In this document: positions 1 to 10,384 of the stretch, piece after piece
Numbering within the stretch: position 1 is the stretch's first letter
How the letters are laid out: the number at the start of each line of letters is the position of its first letter
Assembly (NCBI GenBank): GCA_026415235.1
Contig: JAOAHM010000019.1
Coordinates: 1 to 64,000 of the forward strand
Direction of reading: 5' to 3'
Length of the DNA stretch: 64,000 nt
Source: Ignavibacteria bacterium
GTDB lineage: Bacteria; Bacteroidota; Ignavibacteria; Ch128b
Made by a program: the position numbers and the translations under genes
The notes under the pieces: model-generated
Told to the model about the DNA's origin: nothing
Database searches by the model: none
Seen by the model: only the letters and a program-made list of their open reading frames with translations

Positions 1-56
1 TCGATTACTTCTTGGGACGGATAGAAAACTTCGCCTGAAAGTTTGTTGAAATGCAT
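1..56 (-). CDS. 5' end of a minus-strand CDS truncated by the left window edge (reads MHFNKLSGEVFYPSQEVI...), product unknown
   Basis: Reverse complement gives an open frame from ATG at 56 with GGAGGGC-like RBS upstream; only 18 codons visible. Confidence 0.45.
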   Translation of the reverse strand, partial: MHFNKLSGEVFYPSQEVI

Positions 57-973
57 AGAGCCCTCCGAGTTAATTTGTTACTACCTTATCTGTTTAATTA
101 TTCTAATTTTCAATTTAGCTTATAGTCATAATACTTGCAATCATTTTAAGATATGCACAGGTTTTATTAGTTAAGTATTGAATGATTGAAAAATTGTATT
201 GAATAAAATTTCTTGTTGTGAAAAATCTAAGATGATTTTTGGTTAATTACATATTCATTCATTAATTAGAATAGTGATGATGTGGTTAGTGTATAGAAAT
301 TTCGTGTGATGTTTTTTTAATTGTGAAATAAGAGGAAAAGTATTTAGAAATTAGTAATGATAATTTTATGAACGATTGATTGGTGCTGAAATTAAAAAGT
401 TATGAATTAAGTAGTGAATAATTTATTCGTCTTTGTCCTGATAATTCTATAAAATCAAAGGGAAAAATTTTGATAGGATTAATAAACAAATAGAATAAAA
501 ACTTAGAAATTGAAAAATGAATTTAATCTCTACGATATCTCTGCGGACTCTGCGGTTAGAAAATTTATTCCAAAAATTATAAAAATAGAATGAAAAAATT
601 TTTGATTGATGATAACCAAAAACAAACTCTTAGATACCATCAAAGATTGCCATTTAACTTTAAATCAATGTTTCATTTGAATCTTTCTGCATTTGGAAAT
701 TGTCAAGTAGAAAGAAGTAATTCAGTTTTTATCATTTGATTTATAATTAAATCTAATAGTTAGAACATTTTACTTGATTTGTCTGAAATAAATTAGTTCA
801 AAGTTTATGCGAAAAATTTTTTCCGTAAAATTTAAGTATGATGGTAATTTGTTAAAAAATAAATCGAGACATTTAATTTCATTTCAGTTTAATAAAAATA
901 TTATTCTGAATTCTATCATTTTATTTTCAAATATCTTATTTTAGATAGACCAACAAATAAAAAAGGAGAGAGT

Positions 974-1582
974 ATGAGAAATAAAGGGTTACTAATTGGC
1001 TGTTCAATAGGCGCAGTCATTTTACTGATTGTATTTTTAGTGTTCTCGTATGCTGTTTCAAAATACAATCAACTTGTTTCTTTAAATGAAGAAGTCAACA
1101 AAGCATGGTCGCAGGTTGAAAATCAATATCAACGAAGGTACGATTTAATTCCAAATTTAGTCGAGACAGTTAAAGGAGTTGCTAACTTCGAGAAAGAAAC
1201 TTACATCGCTGTTACAGAAGCGAGAGCAAAAGTTGGTCAAATTCAGATTACACCACAGATGCTTGAAGATCCACAAGCATTTGAAAGATTTCAAGCAGCA
1301 CAGGATAATTTATCATCAGCACTTTCACGACTTTTAGTTGCAGTTGAAAATTATCCGCAACTCAAAGCAAATGAAAACTTTCTTCAATTGCAGGCACAAC
1401 TTGAAGGAACAGAAAACAGAATTTCAGTTGAAAGAAAAAGATTTAACGAAGCAGTTCAATCATACAACACAGCAATAAAAAGATTTCCAACAAACATAAT
1501 TGCAGGCATCTTTGGTTTTAGAGAGAAACAATATTTCAAAGCTGTAACTGGTGCTGAAACTGCTCCGAAAGTTAAATTTTAA
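974..1582 (+). CDS. lemA: LemA family protein
   Basis: N-terminal TM helix then YNQLVSLNEEVNKAWSQVENQYQRRYDLIPNLVETVKG, typical LemA signature; followed by TPM protein; RBS GGAGAG. Confidence 0.93.
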   Translation: MRNKGLLIGCSIGAVILLIVFLVFSYAVSKYNQLVSLNEEVNKAWSQVENQYQRRYDLIPNLVETVKGVANFEKETYIAVTEARAKVGQIQITPQMLEDPQAFERFQAAQDNLSSALSRLLVAVENYPQLKANENFLQLQAQLEGTENRISVERKRFNEAVQSYNTAIKRFPTNIIAGIFGFREKQYFKAVTGAETAPKVKF

Positions 1583-1600
1583 TTTTTGTTTTATCTCTAT

Positions 1601-2338
1601 ATGAAAAAAATCTTCTTTATACTTTTTTTATTTATTCAGTTTCTATGGGCAGAAATTGAAGTACCGACTCTTAAAAATTATGTAAATGATTTCACTAATA
1701 CTTTAAGTGAACAGCAAATCCGAGACCTTGAATATCGTTTGAAAACTTATGACGATACAACTTCAAATCAAATTGTGATTTTAATTATCTCGACCTTAGA
1801 AGGCGAAGATTTGTTTGATTATTCCATTCAAGTTGCTGAAAAAAATAAAATTGGAAGAAAAGGTAAAGACAATGGAATTTTAATTCTTGTTGTTAAAGAT
1901 GAGCGTAAGATTAGAATTGAAGTTGGATATGGACTGGAAGGAGTTGTACCTGATGCTGTTGCAAGTTCAATTATACGAAACATAATTGCACCATATTTCA
2001 AAGCTGGAAATTATTATGAGGGACTGAAAAAAGGTATCGAAACAATTCAAGATGCAATTGCTGGTACTTATCAAGCTGAACCAAGAGAAGATACTAAGAT
2101 CGGATTTTTAACTGCACTTGCAATTTTAGTTTTTATTATTGTTTTCTTTTCAATTGTTAGCAGAATTGGTGGTACATCGAAAGGTGGATGGATTTATTAT
2201 GGTGGTGGATGGCATTCGTTTCCAAGAAGAAGTTCTTGGGGTGGATTTGGAGGATTTGGTGGCGGAGGATTTGGTGGTGGCGGTTTTCGTGGTGGTGGTG
2301 GTTCTTTCGGCGGTGGTGGTGCAAGTGGAAGTTGGTGA
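1601..2338 (+). CDS. TPM domain protein (YgcG family) with Gly-rich C-terminus
   Basis: Signal peptide, YVNDFTNTLSEQQIRDLE, NGILILVVKDERKIRIEVGYGLEGVVPD; C-terminal TM and GGFGGGG tail. Track start at 1586 is TTG; ATG at 1601 (MKKIFF) more likely. Confidence 0.9.
   Translation: MKKIFFILFLFIQFLWAEIEVPTLKNYVNDFTNTLSEQQIRDLEYRLKTYDDTTSNQIVILIISTLEGEDLFDYSIQVAEKNKIGRKGKDNGILILVVKDERKIRIEVGYGLEGVVPDAVASSIIRNIIAPYFKAGNYYEGLKKGIETIQDAIAGTYQAEPREDTKIGFLTALAILVFIIVFFSIVSRIGGTSKGGWIYYGGGWHSFPRRSSWGGFGGFGGGGFGGGGFRGGGGSFGGGGASGSW
2218..2338 (+). repeat. GGT/GGA-rich low-complexity segment coding for the Gly-rich tail
   Basis: Repeated GGTGG/GGAGGATTTGG units. Confidence 0.8.
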
Positions 2339-2443
2339 ATTTATTTAATTGCATTTGTAATAGATTTTTATTTTTGAATATCAACTTTGGGTAATTCAGT
2401 AGAGAGTTTTAAAATCCTTTTTGAAAACTAATAAAGATTCAAA

Positions 2444-2998
2444 ATGAAATTGAGATTATTTTTTGCAGTTAATTTTAATGATAGCGTCAAAGAAAAAATT
2501 TTTTCTATAACTAAGAAATTAAAAGAATTTCAAGAACCAGTTAAATATGAACCAATTGAAAAACTACACTTAACTTTACTTTTTCTTGGAAGTGTTGAAG
2601 AGAATTTAATTCACCATTTCGATGAACGAATAAAAAAAATATTAAAAGAATTTTCCAAGACTAATCTTACTTTTAATAAGTTAGGTGTATTTAAAAATTT
2701 TAAGCAACCAAGAGTAATTTGGATTGGAACTGAAGAAAATTTAATCTTAAAGAACTTAGCAAATGAATTAAAAGTCATTTCAACTCAATTTGGAATAATA
2801 ACGGAAGAGAAAGAGTTTTCACCTCACATAACTTTGGGAAGAGTAAAAGGTAAGTTATCACCAAAATTCATAGAATACTTAAAGAACTTTTCTTTTGAAC
2901 CATTTTCTGCTGATGTACAATCTTTTGAGCTTATGGAGAGTATTCTTGCACCAGAAGGTTCAAAATATTTTATTAAGAAAAGTTTTGAATTGAGTTGA
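2444..2998 (+). CDS. thpR: RNA 2',3'-cyclic phosphodiesterase (2'-5' RNA ligase family)
   Basis: Two HxTL-type motifs (KLHLTLLFLG, SPHITLGRVK). Confidence 0.9.
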   Translation: MKLRLFFAVNFNDSVKEKIFSITKKLKEFQEPVKYEPIEKLHLTLLFLGSVEENLIHHFDERIKKILKEFSKTNLTFNKLGVFKNFKQPRVIWIGTEENLILKNLANELKVISTQFGIITEEKEFSPHITLGRVKGKLSPKFIEYLKNFSFEPFSADVQSFELMESILAPEGSKYFIKKSFELS

Positions 2999-3087
2999 AA
3001 CTATTTTCGAAAAAATTACATTTCAAATTTTTAGACTAATTTTACAAATTAAATTAAGAACTAAACTAAAAAATAAGGAGCAATTAA

Positions 3088-4143
3088 ATGGCTGACGAAC
3101 GAGAAGAAAAACTTAAACTATTGAAAGAAACTCTAACTCTGATCGAGAAGACTCATGGTAAAGGTTCGATAATGAGATTGGGCGACCAACCTGCTCAATC
3201 ATACGATGTTATTTCTACTGGTTCAATATCACTGGATTATGCACTTGGCATTGGTGGAGTTCCACGAGGTAGAATTATTGAAATTTTCGGTCCCGAGTCA
3301 TCAGGTAAAACTACAACTTGCTTGCATATCATTGCAGAAGCACAAAAGAATGGAGGAATTGCAGCTCTTATTGATGCTGAGCATGCTTTCGACATTAATT
3401 ATGCAAAGCGGTTAGGTGTTGACACAGAAAATTTAATCTTAGCTCAACCTGATTTTGGTGAACAAGCGTTGGAAATTCTTGATTCTTTAATTCGCAGTAA
3501 TGCAATTGATGTTATTGTAATTGATTCCGTAGCAGCGTTGGTTCCAAGAGCAGAAATTGAAGGTGAAATGGGTGATGCTCACATGGCTGTTCAAGCGAGA
3601 TTAATGTCTCAAGCATTAAGAAAAATTACAGGTGTCACTTCGAAATCGAATACATGTGTAATCTTTACGAATCAATTAAGAAGCAAAATTGGTGTAACCT
3701 TTGGAAATCCCGAAACAACTACTGGTGGAAACGCTTTGAAGTTTTATGCATCAGTTCGTTTAGATATAAGAAGAATTGGTGCAATTAAAGAAGGAAATGA
3801 CATTGTAGGTTCTCGTGTTAAAGTGAAAGTTGTTAAAAGTAAAGTAGCTCCACCTTTCAAAGAAGTTGAATTTGATATTTTATTTAATGAAGGAATTTCT
3901 AAAGCAGGTGAATTAATTGATTTAGGTGTTGAGCATGGTATCATTCAAAAAAGTGGTGCTTGGTTGACATTTGATGGTGATAGATTTCAAGGTAGAGAAC
4001 AACTGAAGAATAAATTAAAAGAAGATCCCGAATTGATGGCAAAACTTGAGAGACAGGTTAAAGTTAAACTTGGTTTGATAAAACCAGAAGAACAACAACC
4101 TGAAGAACCAACTAAAAAATCCAAAACTGAAAAAGCTAAATGA
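3088..4143 (+). CDS. recA: Recombinase RecA
   Basis: GPESSGKTT Walker A, full-length RecA core; RBS AAGGAG. Confidence 0.99.
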   Translation: MADEREEKLKLLKETLTLIEKTHGKGSIMRLGDQPAQSYDVISTGSISLDYALGIGGVPRGRIIEIFGPESSGKTTTCLHIIAEAQKNGGIAALIDAEHAFDINYAKRLGVDTENLILAQPDFGEQALEILDSLIRSNAIDVIVIDSVAALVPRAEIEGEMGDAHMAVQARLMSQALRKITGVTSKSNTCVIFTNQLRSKIGVTFGNPETTTGGNALKFYASVRLDIRRIGAIKEGNDIVGSRVKVKVVKSKVAPPFKEVEFDILFNEGISKAGELIDLGVEHGIIQKSGAWLTFDGDRFQGREQLKNKLKEDPELMAKLERQVKVKLGLIKPEEQQPEEPTKKSKTEKAK

Positions 4144-4769
4144 TTTATCTTACTAAGGTTGAAAGAAAAGGTAAGAATGTTCAGCTTACCTTTTCTGATT
4201 CAACCATCTTAAAAATTAGACAAGATGTTTTTAAGAAGTTCAATTTATCTGAAGGAATTAGTTTAACAGAAGAATTACTAAAGAAATTAATTGAAGAAAA
4301 TAATCTTTACGAAGCAAAAATCTCAGCTCTTAGATTTCTTTCAATTAGAAATCATTCAACTAAAGAATTGCAGCAAAAATTATTAAAGAAAAAAATCCCA
4401 TCTGAAATTATTGATCGTGTTTTAAATGATTTAAAAGATTATCAATATGTTGATGATGAAAAATTTGCAAAACAATTTTATAACGAATTGGTGGGAAAAT
4501 TTTATGGTCCATTGAAAATTAAAAATGAATTTATAAAGAGAGGAATTAACCGAAACTTGATTGATGAAATTTTGAAGCAATATGTAAATGATGAAAATCT
4601 TCAAAAGGATGTAATCCTTAGGTATTTAGACAAAAATAAATTCCCCAAAAAATGTAGAACGAAGCAAGAGTTGCAAAAAATTTATAATCATCTTTTATCG
4701 AGAGGTTTTCTATCTGAGATAATTACAAATGCACTGAGAGAAAAGTATAAATTTTTTAGTGATGAATGA
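4140..4769 (+). CDS. recX: Regulatory protein RecX
   Basis: Overlaps recA stop by ATGA; RecX helical repeats ([25 protein letters not shown]). Confidence 0.9.
   Translation: MIYLTKVERKGKNVQLTFSDSTILKIRQDVFKKFNLSEGISLTEELLKKLIEENNLYEAKISALRFLSIRNHSTKELQQKLLKKKIPSEIIDRVLNDLKDYQYVDDEKFAKQFYNELVGKFYGPLKIKNEFIKRGINRNLIDEILKQYVNDENLQKDVILRYLDKNKFPKKCRTKQELQKIYNHLLSRGFLSEIITNALREKYKFFSDE
4164..4196 (+). promoter_or_regulatory. 12-bp perfect inverted repeat (hairpin) in the recX 5' coding region; candidate attenuator
   Basis: AGAAAAGGTAAG-aatgttcag-CTTACCTTTTCT read directly. Confidence 0.6.
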
Positions 4770-5011
4770 TTGTATTTTCTAATTTGGTATGAAAGAAAAA
4801 TTGACATGAAGATTAAGTCTTATGTTCAAATGGTTCTGATTGTTTTAATGAATGGAATGAAATTAAGTCGAATTAATTTTGATAAAAAAATTTCAACAGA
4901 TTTTTGTCAATGAAATTATCAATTTCCATCAATGATTTTTTTGAATTTTGGGATACTAAATTTTATTTCGTAATCGAATAACTCAGTTATTTAATTCAAG
5001 AGAAAATTATT

Positions 5012-5470
5012 ATGCAATCACACATAACAATTAAGTTCAAAAGATTATCTGATAAGTTTAATGATATTCCTTTGCCAGAATATTCAACTGAAGGTTCTTC
5101 AGGAATGGATTTGCGTGCAGCAGTAGACGAACCAATTACAATCAAACCTTTCGAAACAGTTCTAATCCCAACAAATCTTTCCGTTGAAATCCCTTTCGGT
5201 TATGAAGGACAAGTGCGGCCACGAAGTGGTCTCGCTGCAAAAAACTCAATTACTATTTTAAATTCACCTGGTACAATTGACGCTGACTATCGTGGTGAAA
5301 TAAAAGTAATTTTAACTAATCTTGGTAAAGAAGATTTTGTTGTCAATCGTGGTGATAGAATTGCTCAATTGGTTATTGCAAAAGTCGAACGAGTTGAAAT
5401 CATCGAAACAGATGATTTAAATTCTACAAAACGAAATGATGGTGGATTTGGTCATACTGGAATAAAATAG
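5012..5470 (+). CDS. dut: dUTP diphosphatase
   Basis: [44 protein letters not shown] motifs. Confidence 0.98.
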   Translation: MQSHITIKFKRLSDKFNDIPLPEYSTEGSSGMDLRAAVDEPITIKPFETVLIPTNLSVEIPFGYEGQVRPRSGLAAKNSITILNSPGTIDADYRGEIKVILTNLGKEDFVVNRGDRIAQLVIAKVERVEIIETDDLNSTKRNDGGFGHTGIK

Positions 5471-5478
5471 GTTTTATT

Positions 5479-6669
5479 ATGGAACAGAAATTCCACAAAT
5501 ACGAAAATTATGTATTGATATTCATTTCATTAATTGGTGTTTTACTTTTTGGAATTTTACTTTACTCGTCAAAGTCAATTATCAATCCTATCTTTGTTTA
5601 TGTTTTAATTTTAATTTTCTATTTGCTTAACAGAGAACTTCCAGTCATCAAAAGTATTTTTGTTCTATCAACAATAATTTTTTTAGTCTGGTTTTTTTAT
5701 GAATTGTTGGCAATACTAACTCCATTTTTAATTTCCTTTGTTCTTGCTTATCTGCTAAATCCTTTTGTTGGATTTTTAGAGAAGAAGAAAATTTCGAGAA
5801 CACTCGCAACATCAATTACAATTCTTTTATTGTTGATGATTGGCGTTTTATTACTATCTTTCATTATTCCACCATTTGTGGAGCAGGTGAGTTTATTAAT
5901 TTCTTCGGCTCCTGAAAAAATTTTTCAATTAACTGAATATTTCAATTCAAAAATTTTACCTGAATTAAATCAAATTGGTTTAGCTTATCCCGATTTTCAA
6001 GAATTTTTATCAAAAGAATTGCCAGTGAGATTACAAAGTTTATTGAATTCAATTCTTAATAATATCTTATCGTTGATAAGTAGCTTTGGTGCAATATTTA
6101 ATCAAATCATCAACTTGGTGATTATCCCAATTATGACATTTTATTTTTTGAAAGATTTTGAAAAAATATTGGATGCAATTAAGAATATTTTTAGTTCAAA
6201 CTATCAAGAGAAAGTCACAGTTATATCAAGACGAGTTGATAAAATTTTTGGTAATTACATTCGTGGTTTTTTGACTGTTTCAATTATTAATGGATTAGTT
6301 GTGACTATAGGTTTATCAATTATTGGTGTGCCTTATGCAATTATGCTTGGAATTCTATCAGCTCTATTGAATTTTATTCCTTACTTTGGTGTGATAATTA
6401 GTTTTGCAATTGGATTTTTAATTTCTCTTTTGAGTGGTATTGGTGGAATAAAATTGCTATTTGTTCCAATCGTATATTTTGGAGAAAACATTTTAGAAAA
6501 TAGTTTGATTACACCAAAAGTAATTGGTGAGAGAGTTGGACTTCATCCACTTCTGGTTTTGTTAGCAATTTTCGTTTTTGGTTATTTCGCTGGAATATTA
6601 GGAATGTTAATTTCTGTTCCAATTACTGCTTTATTAATCTCTTTATTTTTTGAGAGAGAGTTGAATTAA
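5479..6669 (+). CDS. AI-2E family transporter (PerM-like permease)
   Basis: Multi-TM, FVLAYLLNPFV and PKVIGERVGLHPLLVLLAIFVFGYFAGILGMLISVPI signatures. Confidence 0.92.
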   Translation: MEQKFHKYENYVLIFISLIGVLLFGILLYSSKSIINPIFVYVLILIFYLLNRELPVIKSIFVLSTIIFLVWFFYELLAILTPFLISFVLAYLLNPFVGFLEKKKISRTLATSITILLLLMIGVLLLSFIIPPFVEQVSLLISSAPEKIFQLTEYFNSKILPELNQIGLAYPDFQEFLSKELPVRLQSLLNSILNNILSLISSFGAIFNQIINLVIIPIMTFYFLKDFEKILDAIKNIFSSNYQEKVTVISRRVDKIFGNYIRGFLTVSIINGLVVTIGLSIIGVPYAIMLGILSALLNFIPYFGVIISFAIGFLISLLSGIGGIKLLFVPIVYFGENILENSLITPKVIGERVGLHPLLVLLAIFVFGYFAGILGMLISVPITALLISLFFERELN

Positions 6670-6792
6670 TTCACTTAGAAACAAAATTTTAATTCTATTA
6701 AACTTTATCTGGCTTGAGGGATAATTAATATTTAAATGTTTGATAAATTTGCTCATTAAAAAAAATCTCAAAGAAACTTCAGGGTAATTCTG

Positions 6793-9700
6793 ATGAAAGA
6801 ATTTGTCCATTTACATAATCATAGTGATTACAGTTTGCAGGATGGTGCTGCACGAATTCAAGATTTAGTTAAGGCAGCAGTTGACAATAAGATGCGGGCA
6901 GTTGCATTAACCGACCATGGAAATCTTTACGGTGCAGTTGAGTTTTACGAAGAAGCAGTTAGTAGGGGCATCAAACCTATAATTGGAATGGAAGCTTACA
7001 TTACTATCGAAGGTGATAGATTTTCCAGACCACAAAATGTTGTTGATGATAATGATTACAACGGAAAAACTCGTCGTCAAAAACATTACAATCATTTGGT
7101 TCTTTTAGCAAAAGATGATATTGGCTTTAGAAATTTATCTATACTTTCTACAAAAGGATATTTAGAAGGATTTTATTATAAACCAAGAATCGATTTTGAA
7201 CTTTTAGCTCAACATAAAGAGGGCTTGATTTGTCTTTCGGCTTGTGCTGCTGGAGTTTTATCACATCATATCTTAAATGATAATCTGGATAAAGCAATTG
7301 AAAATGCTAAAAAGTATAAAGAACTATTTGGTGATGATTTTTACATTGAGCTTCAAAATCATTTCATGGATATTGATAAAACTTTATTAGAAGAACTTCC
7401 AAAGATTGCAAAGAACCTTGACATTAAATTAGTCGCTACAAATGATGTTCACTACATCAAACCAGAGCACGCCATACCTCATAATGTACTTTTACAAATT
7501 TCTAACTCCAGAGGCGAAAGCGATTACAAGACACTTCGTTATGGTACCGATCAAATTTATTTCAAATCATCCGAAGAAATGGTGAAGCTCTTCAAAGATT
7601 TTCCTGATGCAATTAAAAACACAATCGAAATTGCTGAGAAAGTAAATTTCCAGTTGAAAAAAGGGAAAAATTATCTTCCTGATTTTAAAATTCCTGAAAA
7701 TGAAGATGTTTATAACTTAGATGATTACTTAACAAAACTTACTTACGAAGGATTGAAACGAAAAATCGGTAAAATTACTCCTGAGGTTAAAGAACGAGCT
7801 GACTATGAGCTTAGTGTAATCAAGAAGATGGGTTACTCGGGTTATTTTTTGATTGTCATGGATATTATCAAAGCAGCTAAGGAAAGAAAAATTGCAGTTG
7901 GACCTGGAAGAGGTTCTGCTGCAGGAAGTTTGGTTTCTTATGCTCTTGATATTACTAACATTAATCCAATTGAATATGGATTACTCTTTGAAAGATTTTT
8001 GAATCCCGATCGTGTTTCTATGCCCGATATTGATTCCGATTTTGCTGATAGTGGTAGGGAAGAAATCATAAATTACATTGTAGAAAAATATGGGCGAGAT
8101 AACACCGCTCAAATAATAACTTTCAATAAACTCTCAGCACGACAAATAATTAAAGATGTTGGTCGAGTACTTTCTATTCCAATTCCAAAAGTTGAAAGTA
8201 TTACTAAATATATTCCAATTAAATTCGGTAAAGTTCTACAGCTCGAACAAGCAATCGAAGAAGTGCCTGAACTGAGATACTTGAAAAAAACAAATGATGA
8301 AAAAGAAAAAGAACTGATTGAATATGCTAAAGTGCTTGAGAACATGAATAGAAACATTTCTGTTCATGCTGCTGGTGTTGTGATTGCTCCAACGAATATT
8401 GTTAACTTCACTCCACTTTGCATTACTCCTGATAAAAGAATTGTAACTCAATTTGATAAAGATGATATTGAAAAGATTGGCTTAGTTAAGATGGATATAC
8501 TTGGACTTAAGACTTTGAATATAATTCAGAAGACTCTTGAGTTGATTAAACAAAATCATCAGATAGAAATTGATATTAATAATATCCCACTTGATGACGA
8601 ATCAACTTATGAACTTTTTGCACAAGGTCGAACAATCGGTGTATTTCAATTTGATAAACCTCATACAAGAGAATTTTTGAAAAGATTAAAACCAACTTCT
8701 ATTTCAGAACTCTCGGTGATGAATGCACTAAATCGTCCTGGTCCGATGCAATTCATCGATGAATTTATTGATCGAAAGCATGGAAAAAAACCTGTGAAGT
8801 ATATTGTCCCTCAACTCGAGCCAATTCTAAAAGAAACTTATGGCATCATAGTTTATCAAGAACAGGTAATGAGAATTGCTCATGAATTGATTGGGTATTC
8901 CTTAGCACAAGCTGATACAATGCGAAAAGCAATGGGTAAAAAAGATGAAAAAACTTTAGCAGCCCAAAGAAGCGAATTTATCTCAAAAGGAATTGCAAGA
9001 GGTTTGGATAAAGAAATCGTTGAGAAAATTTTTGATGAAATTTATCGCTTTAAAGATTATGGATTTAATAAATCTCACAGTGTTGCTTATGCTTTCCTTG
9101 CCTATCAAACTGCATATTTGAAAGCACACTATCCGCTTGAATTTTTCGTTGCAAATCTTTCGGTAAATAAACACAAAACATCAGAGATTACTTTATTCAT
9201 TAACGATTGTAGAAAACATCAAATTGAAGTTTTACCACCAGATGTTAATAAAAGTGAATTAGATTTCGCAACTGAAAATGGAAAAATAAGATTTGGTTTA
9301 GCAGCAATAAAAAATGTTGGTGAAGGTGCTGTTCAAGAAATTATTAATGTAAGAAAGGAAAAGCCTTTCGAAGATATTTTTGATTTTTGTATGCGGATCG
9401 ATTCAAAATATGTGAATAAAAGAGCAATTGAAGGATTAATTTTAGCAGGTGCTTTTGATAGCCTCCATCCTAACAGAGCCCAACTCTTTGAAAACATCGA
9501 AGAAATTTTAAAGTACAGTAATAGAAAAAAAGAAAATCTATCAGTTGGACAATTTTCATTATTTGAAGGAACAGGAATTGACCTAAAACCAAATTTGAAA
9601 GAAGTTCAAAATTGGAGTTCCCTTGAGCGAATGAAGAGAGAACATAAGGTTTTAGGTTTCTTTATTTCAGGTCATCCATTGCTTGATTATGAAATAATAG

Positions 9701-10320
9701 TTCGAAGTTTTAGCAATGTTTATTTTTCGGATGTAGTGGGCTTAGGAGGCGATAACGATGAAATGATGAACGAAGAAGAATACGAAAGCCATTTTGAATT
9801 ACCAGAACGAGTTGCAGTTTGTGTAGTGTTAACAGAAGTACAAACAAAAATGTATCGTGATGATCAAATCATGGCAAGATTAAAAGTGTTTGATTTAACT
9901 GGTGAATCGGAATTTATAATGTTTGACAAAGCATATAGACAATATTCAAATTTACTTAATGAATATTCGTTACTTTATATGATTGGTAAAGGTTCGGTTA
10001 AAGGCGATTCACTTGTGTTGTATGTTGATGAAGTCTATCCATTAAGCGAAGTGATAAGTAGATTTGGTGAAGGAATTTCTTTTGATATCTATGCCAAAAA
10101 AACTAATAAAGATGAAATTGAAAAAATTTCAAACATTCTCAGAAAGCATCAAGGAACTAAACCTGTTTATATCAATCTAATTTATTCAAACGATTCGAAT
10201 GAAATGTTTTTGTCTGATTTCAAAGTTAAACTTTCGAATGAATTGATAAGTGAACTTGTTCGAGTAACTTCGCCAGAGAACATTACTATATTAAAGAATA
10301 ACGGAGGCAAACGATATTGA
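6793..10320 (+). CDS. dnaE: DNA polymerase III subunit alpha
   Basis: PHP domain HLHNHSDYSLQDG, GPGRGSAAGSLVSYAL, PDIDSDF, GRDNTAQIITF. Confidence 0.98.
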   Translation: MKEFVHLHNHSDYSLQDGAARIQDLVKAAVDNKMRAVALTDHGNLYGAVEFYEEAVSRGIKPIIGMEAYITIEGDRFSRPQNVVDDNDYNGKTRRQKHYNHLVLLAKDDIGFRNLSILSTKGYLEGFYYKPRIDFELLAQHKEGLICLSACAAGVLSHHILNDNLDKAIENAKKYKELFGDDFYIELQNHFMDIDKTLLEELPKIAKNLDIKLVATNDVHYIKPEHAIPHNVLLQISNSRGESDYKTLRYGTDQIYFKSSEEMVKLFKDFPDAIKNTIEIAEKVNFQLKKGKNYLPDFKIPENEDVYNLDDYLTKLTYEGLKRKIGKITPEVKERADYELSVIKKMGYSGYFLIVMDIIKAAKERKIAVGPGRGSAAGSLVSYALDITNINPIEYGLLFERFLNPDRVSMPDIDSDFADSGREEIINYIVEKYGRDNTAQIITFNKLSARQIIKDVGRVLSIPIPKVESITKYIPIKFGKVLQLEQAIEEVPELRYLKKTNDEKEKELIEYAKVLENMNRNISVHAAGVVIAPTNIVNFTPLCITPDKRIVTQFDKDDIEKIGLVKMDILGLKTLNIIQKTLELIKQNHQIEIDINNIPLDDESTYELFAQGRTIGVFQFDKPHTREFLKRLKPTSISELSVMNALNRPGPMQFIDEFIDRKHGKKPVKYIVPQLEPILKETYGIIVYQEQVMRIAHELIGYSLAQADTMRKAMGKKDEKTLAAQRSEFISKGIARGLDKEIVEKIFDEIYRFKDYGFNKSHSVAYAFLAYQTAYLKAHYPLEFFVANLSVNKHKTSEITLFINDCRKHQIEVLPPDVNKSELDFATENGKIRFGLAAIKNVGEGAVQEIINVRKEKPFEDIFDFCMRIDSKYVNKRAIEGLILAGAFDSLHPNRAQLFENIEEILKYSNRKKENLSVGQFSLFEGTGIDLKPNLKEVQNWSSLERMKREHKVLGFFISGHPLLDYEIIVRSFSNVYFSDVVGLGGDNDEMMNEEEYESHFELPERVAVCVVLTEVQTKMYRDDQIMARLKVFDLTGESEFIMFDKAYRQYSNLLNEYSLLYMIGKGSVKGDSLVLYVDEVYPLSEVISRFGEGISFDIYAKKTNKDEIEKISNILRKHQGTKPVYINLIYSNDSNEMFLSDFKVKLSNELISELVRVTSPENITILKNNGGKRY

Positions 10321-10384
10321 TTAATCTTTCTTGATTTTTTATGTTATCTTAATTTATGAACAAAAATAAAATGAAAGGATAGAT

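Noticed and set aside
2139-2394. Track ORFs 2139-2348, 2188-2394 (+) and 2157-2384 (-) over the Gly-rich TPM tail
   Set aside because: Low-complexity frame shadows of GGT/GGA repeats; residue composition (poly-W, poly-H, poly-V) is artefactual
2999-3087. Possible LexA/SOS box upstream of recA
   Set aside because: No convincing symmetric LexA-like site seen; lineage-specific boxes cannot be excluded
5459-5478. AATAAAA-tagg-TTTTATT inverted repeat at the dut stop codon
   Set aside because: Entirely A/T stem in AT-rich DNA; too weak to call a terminator
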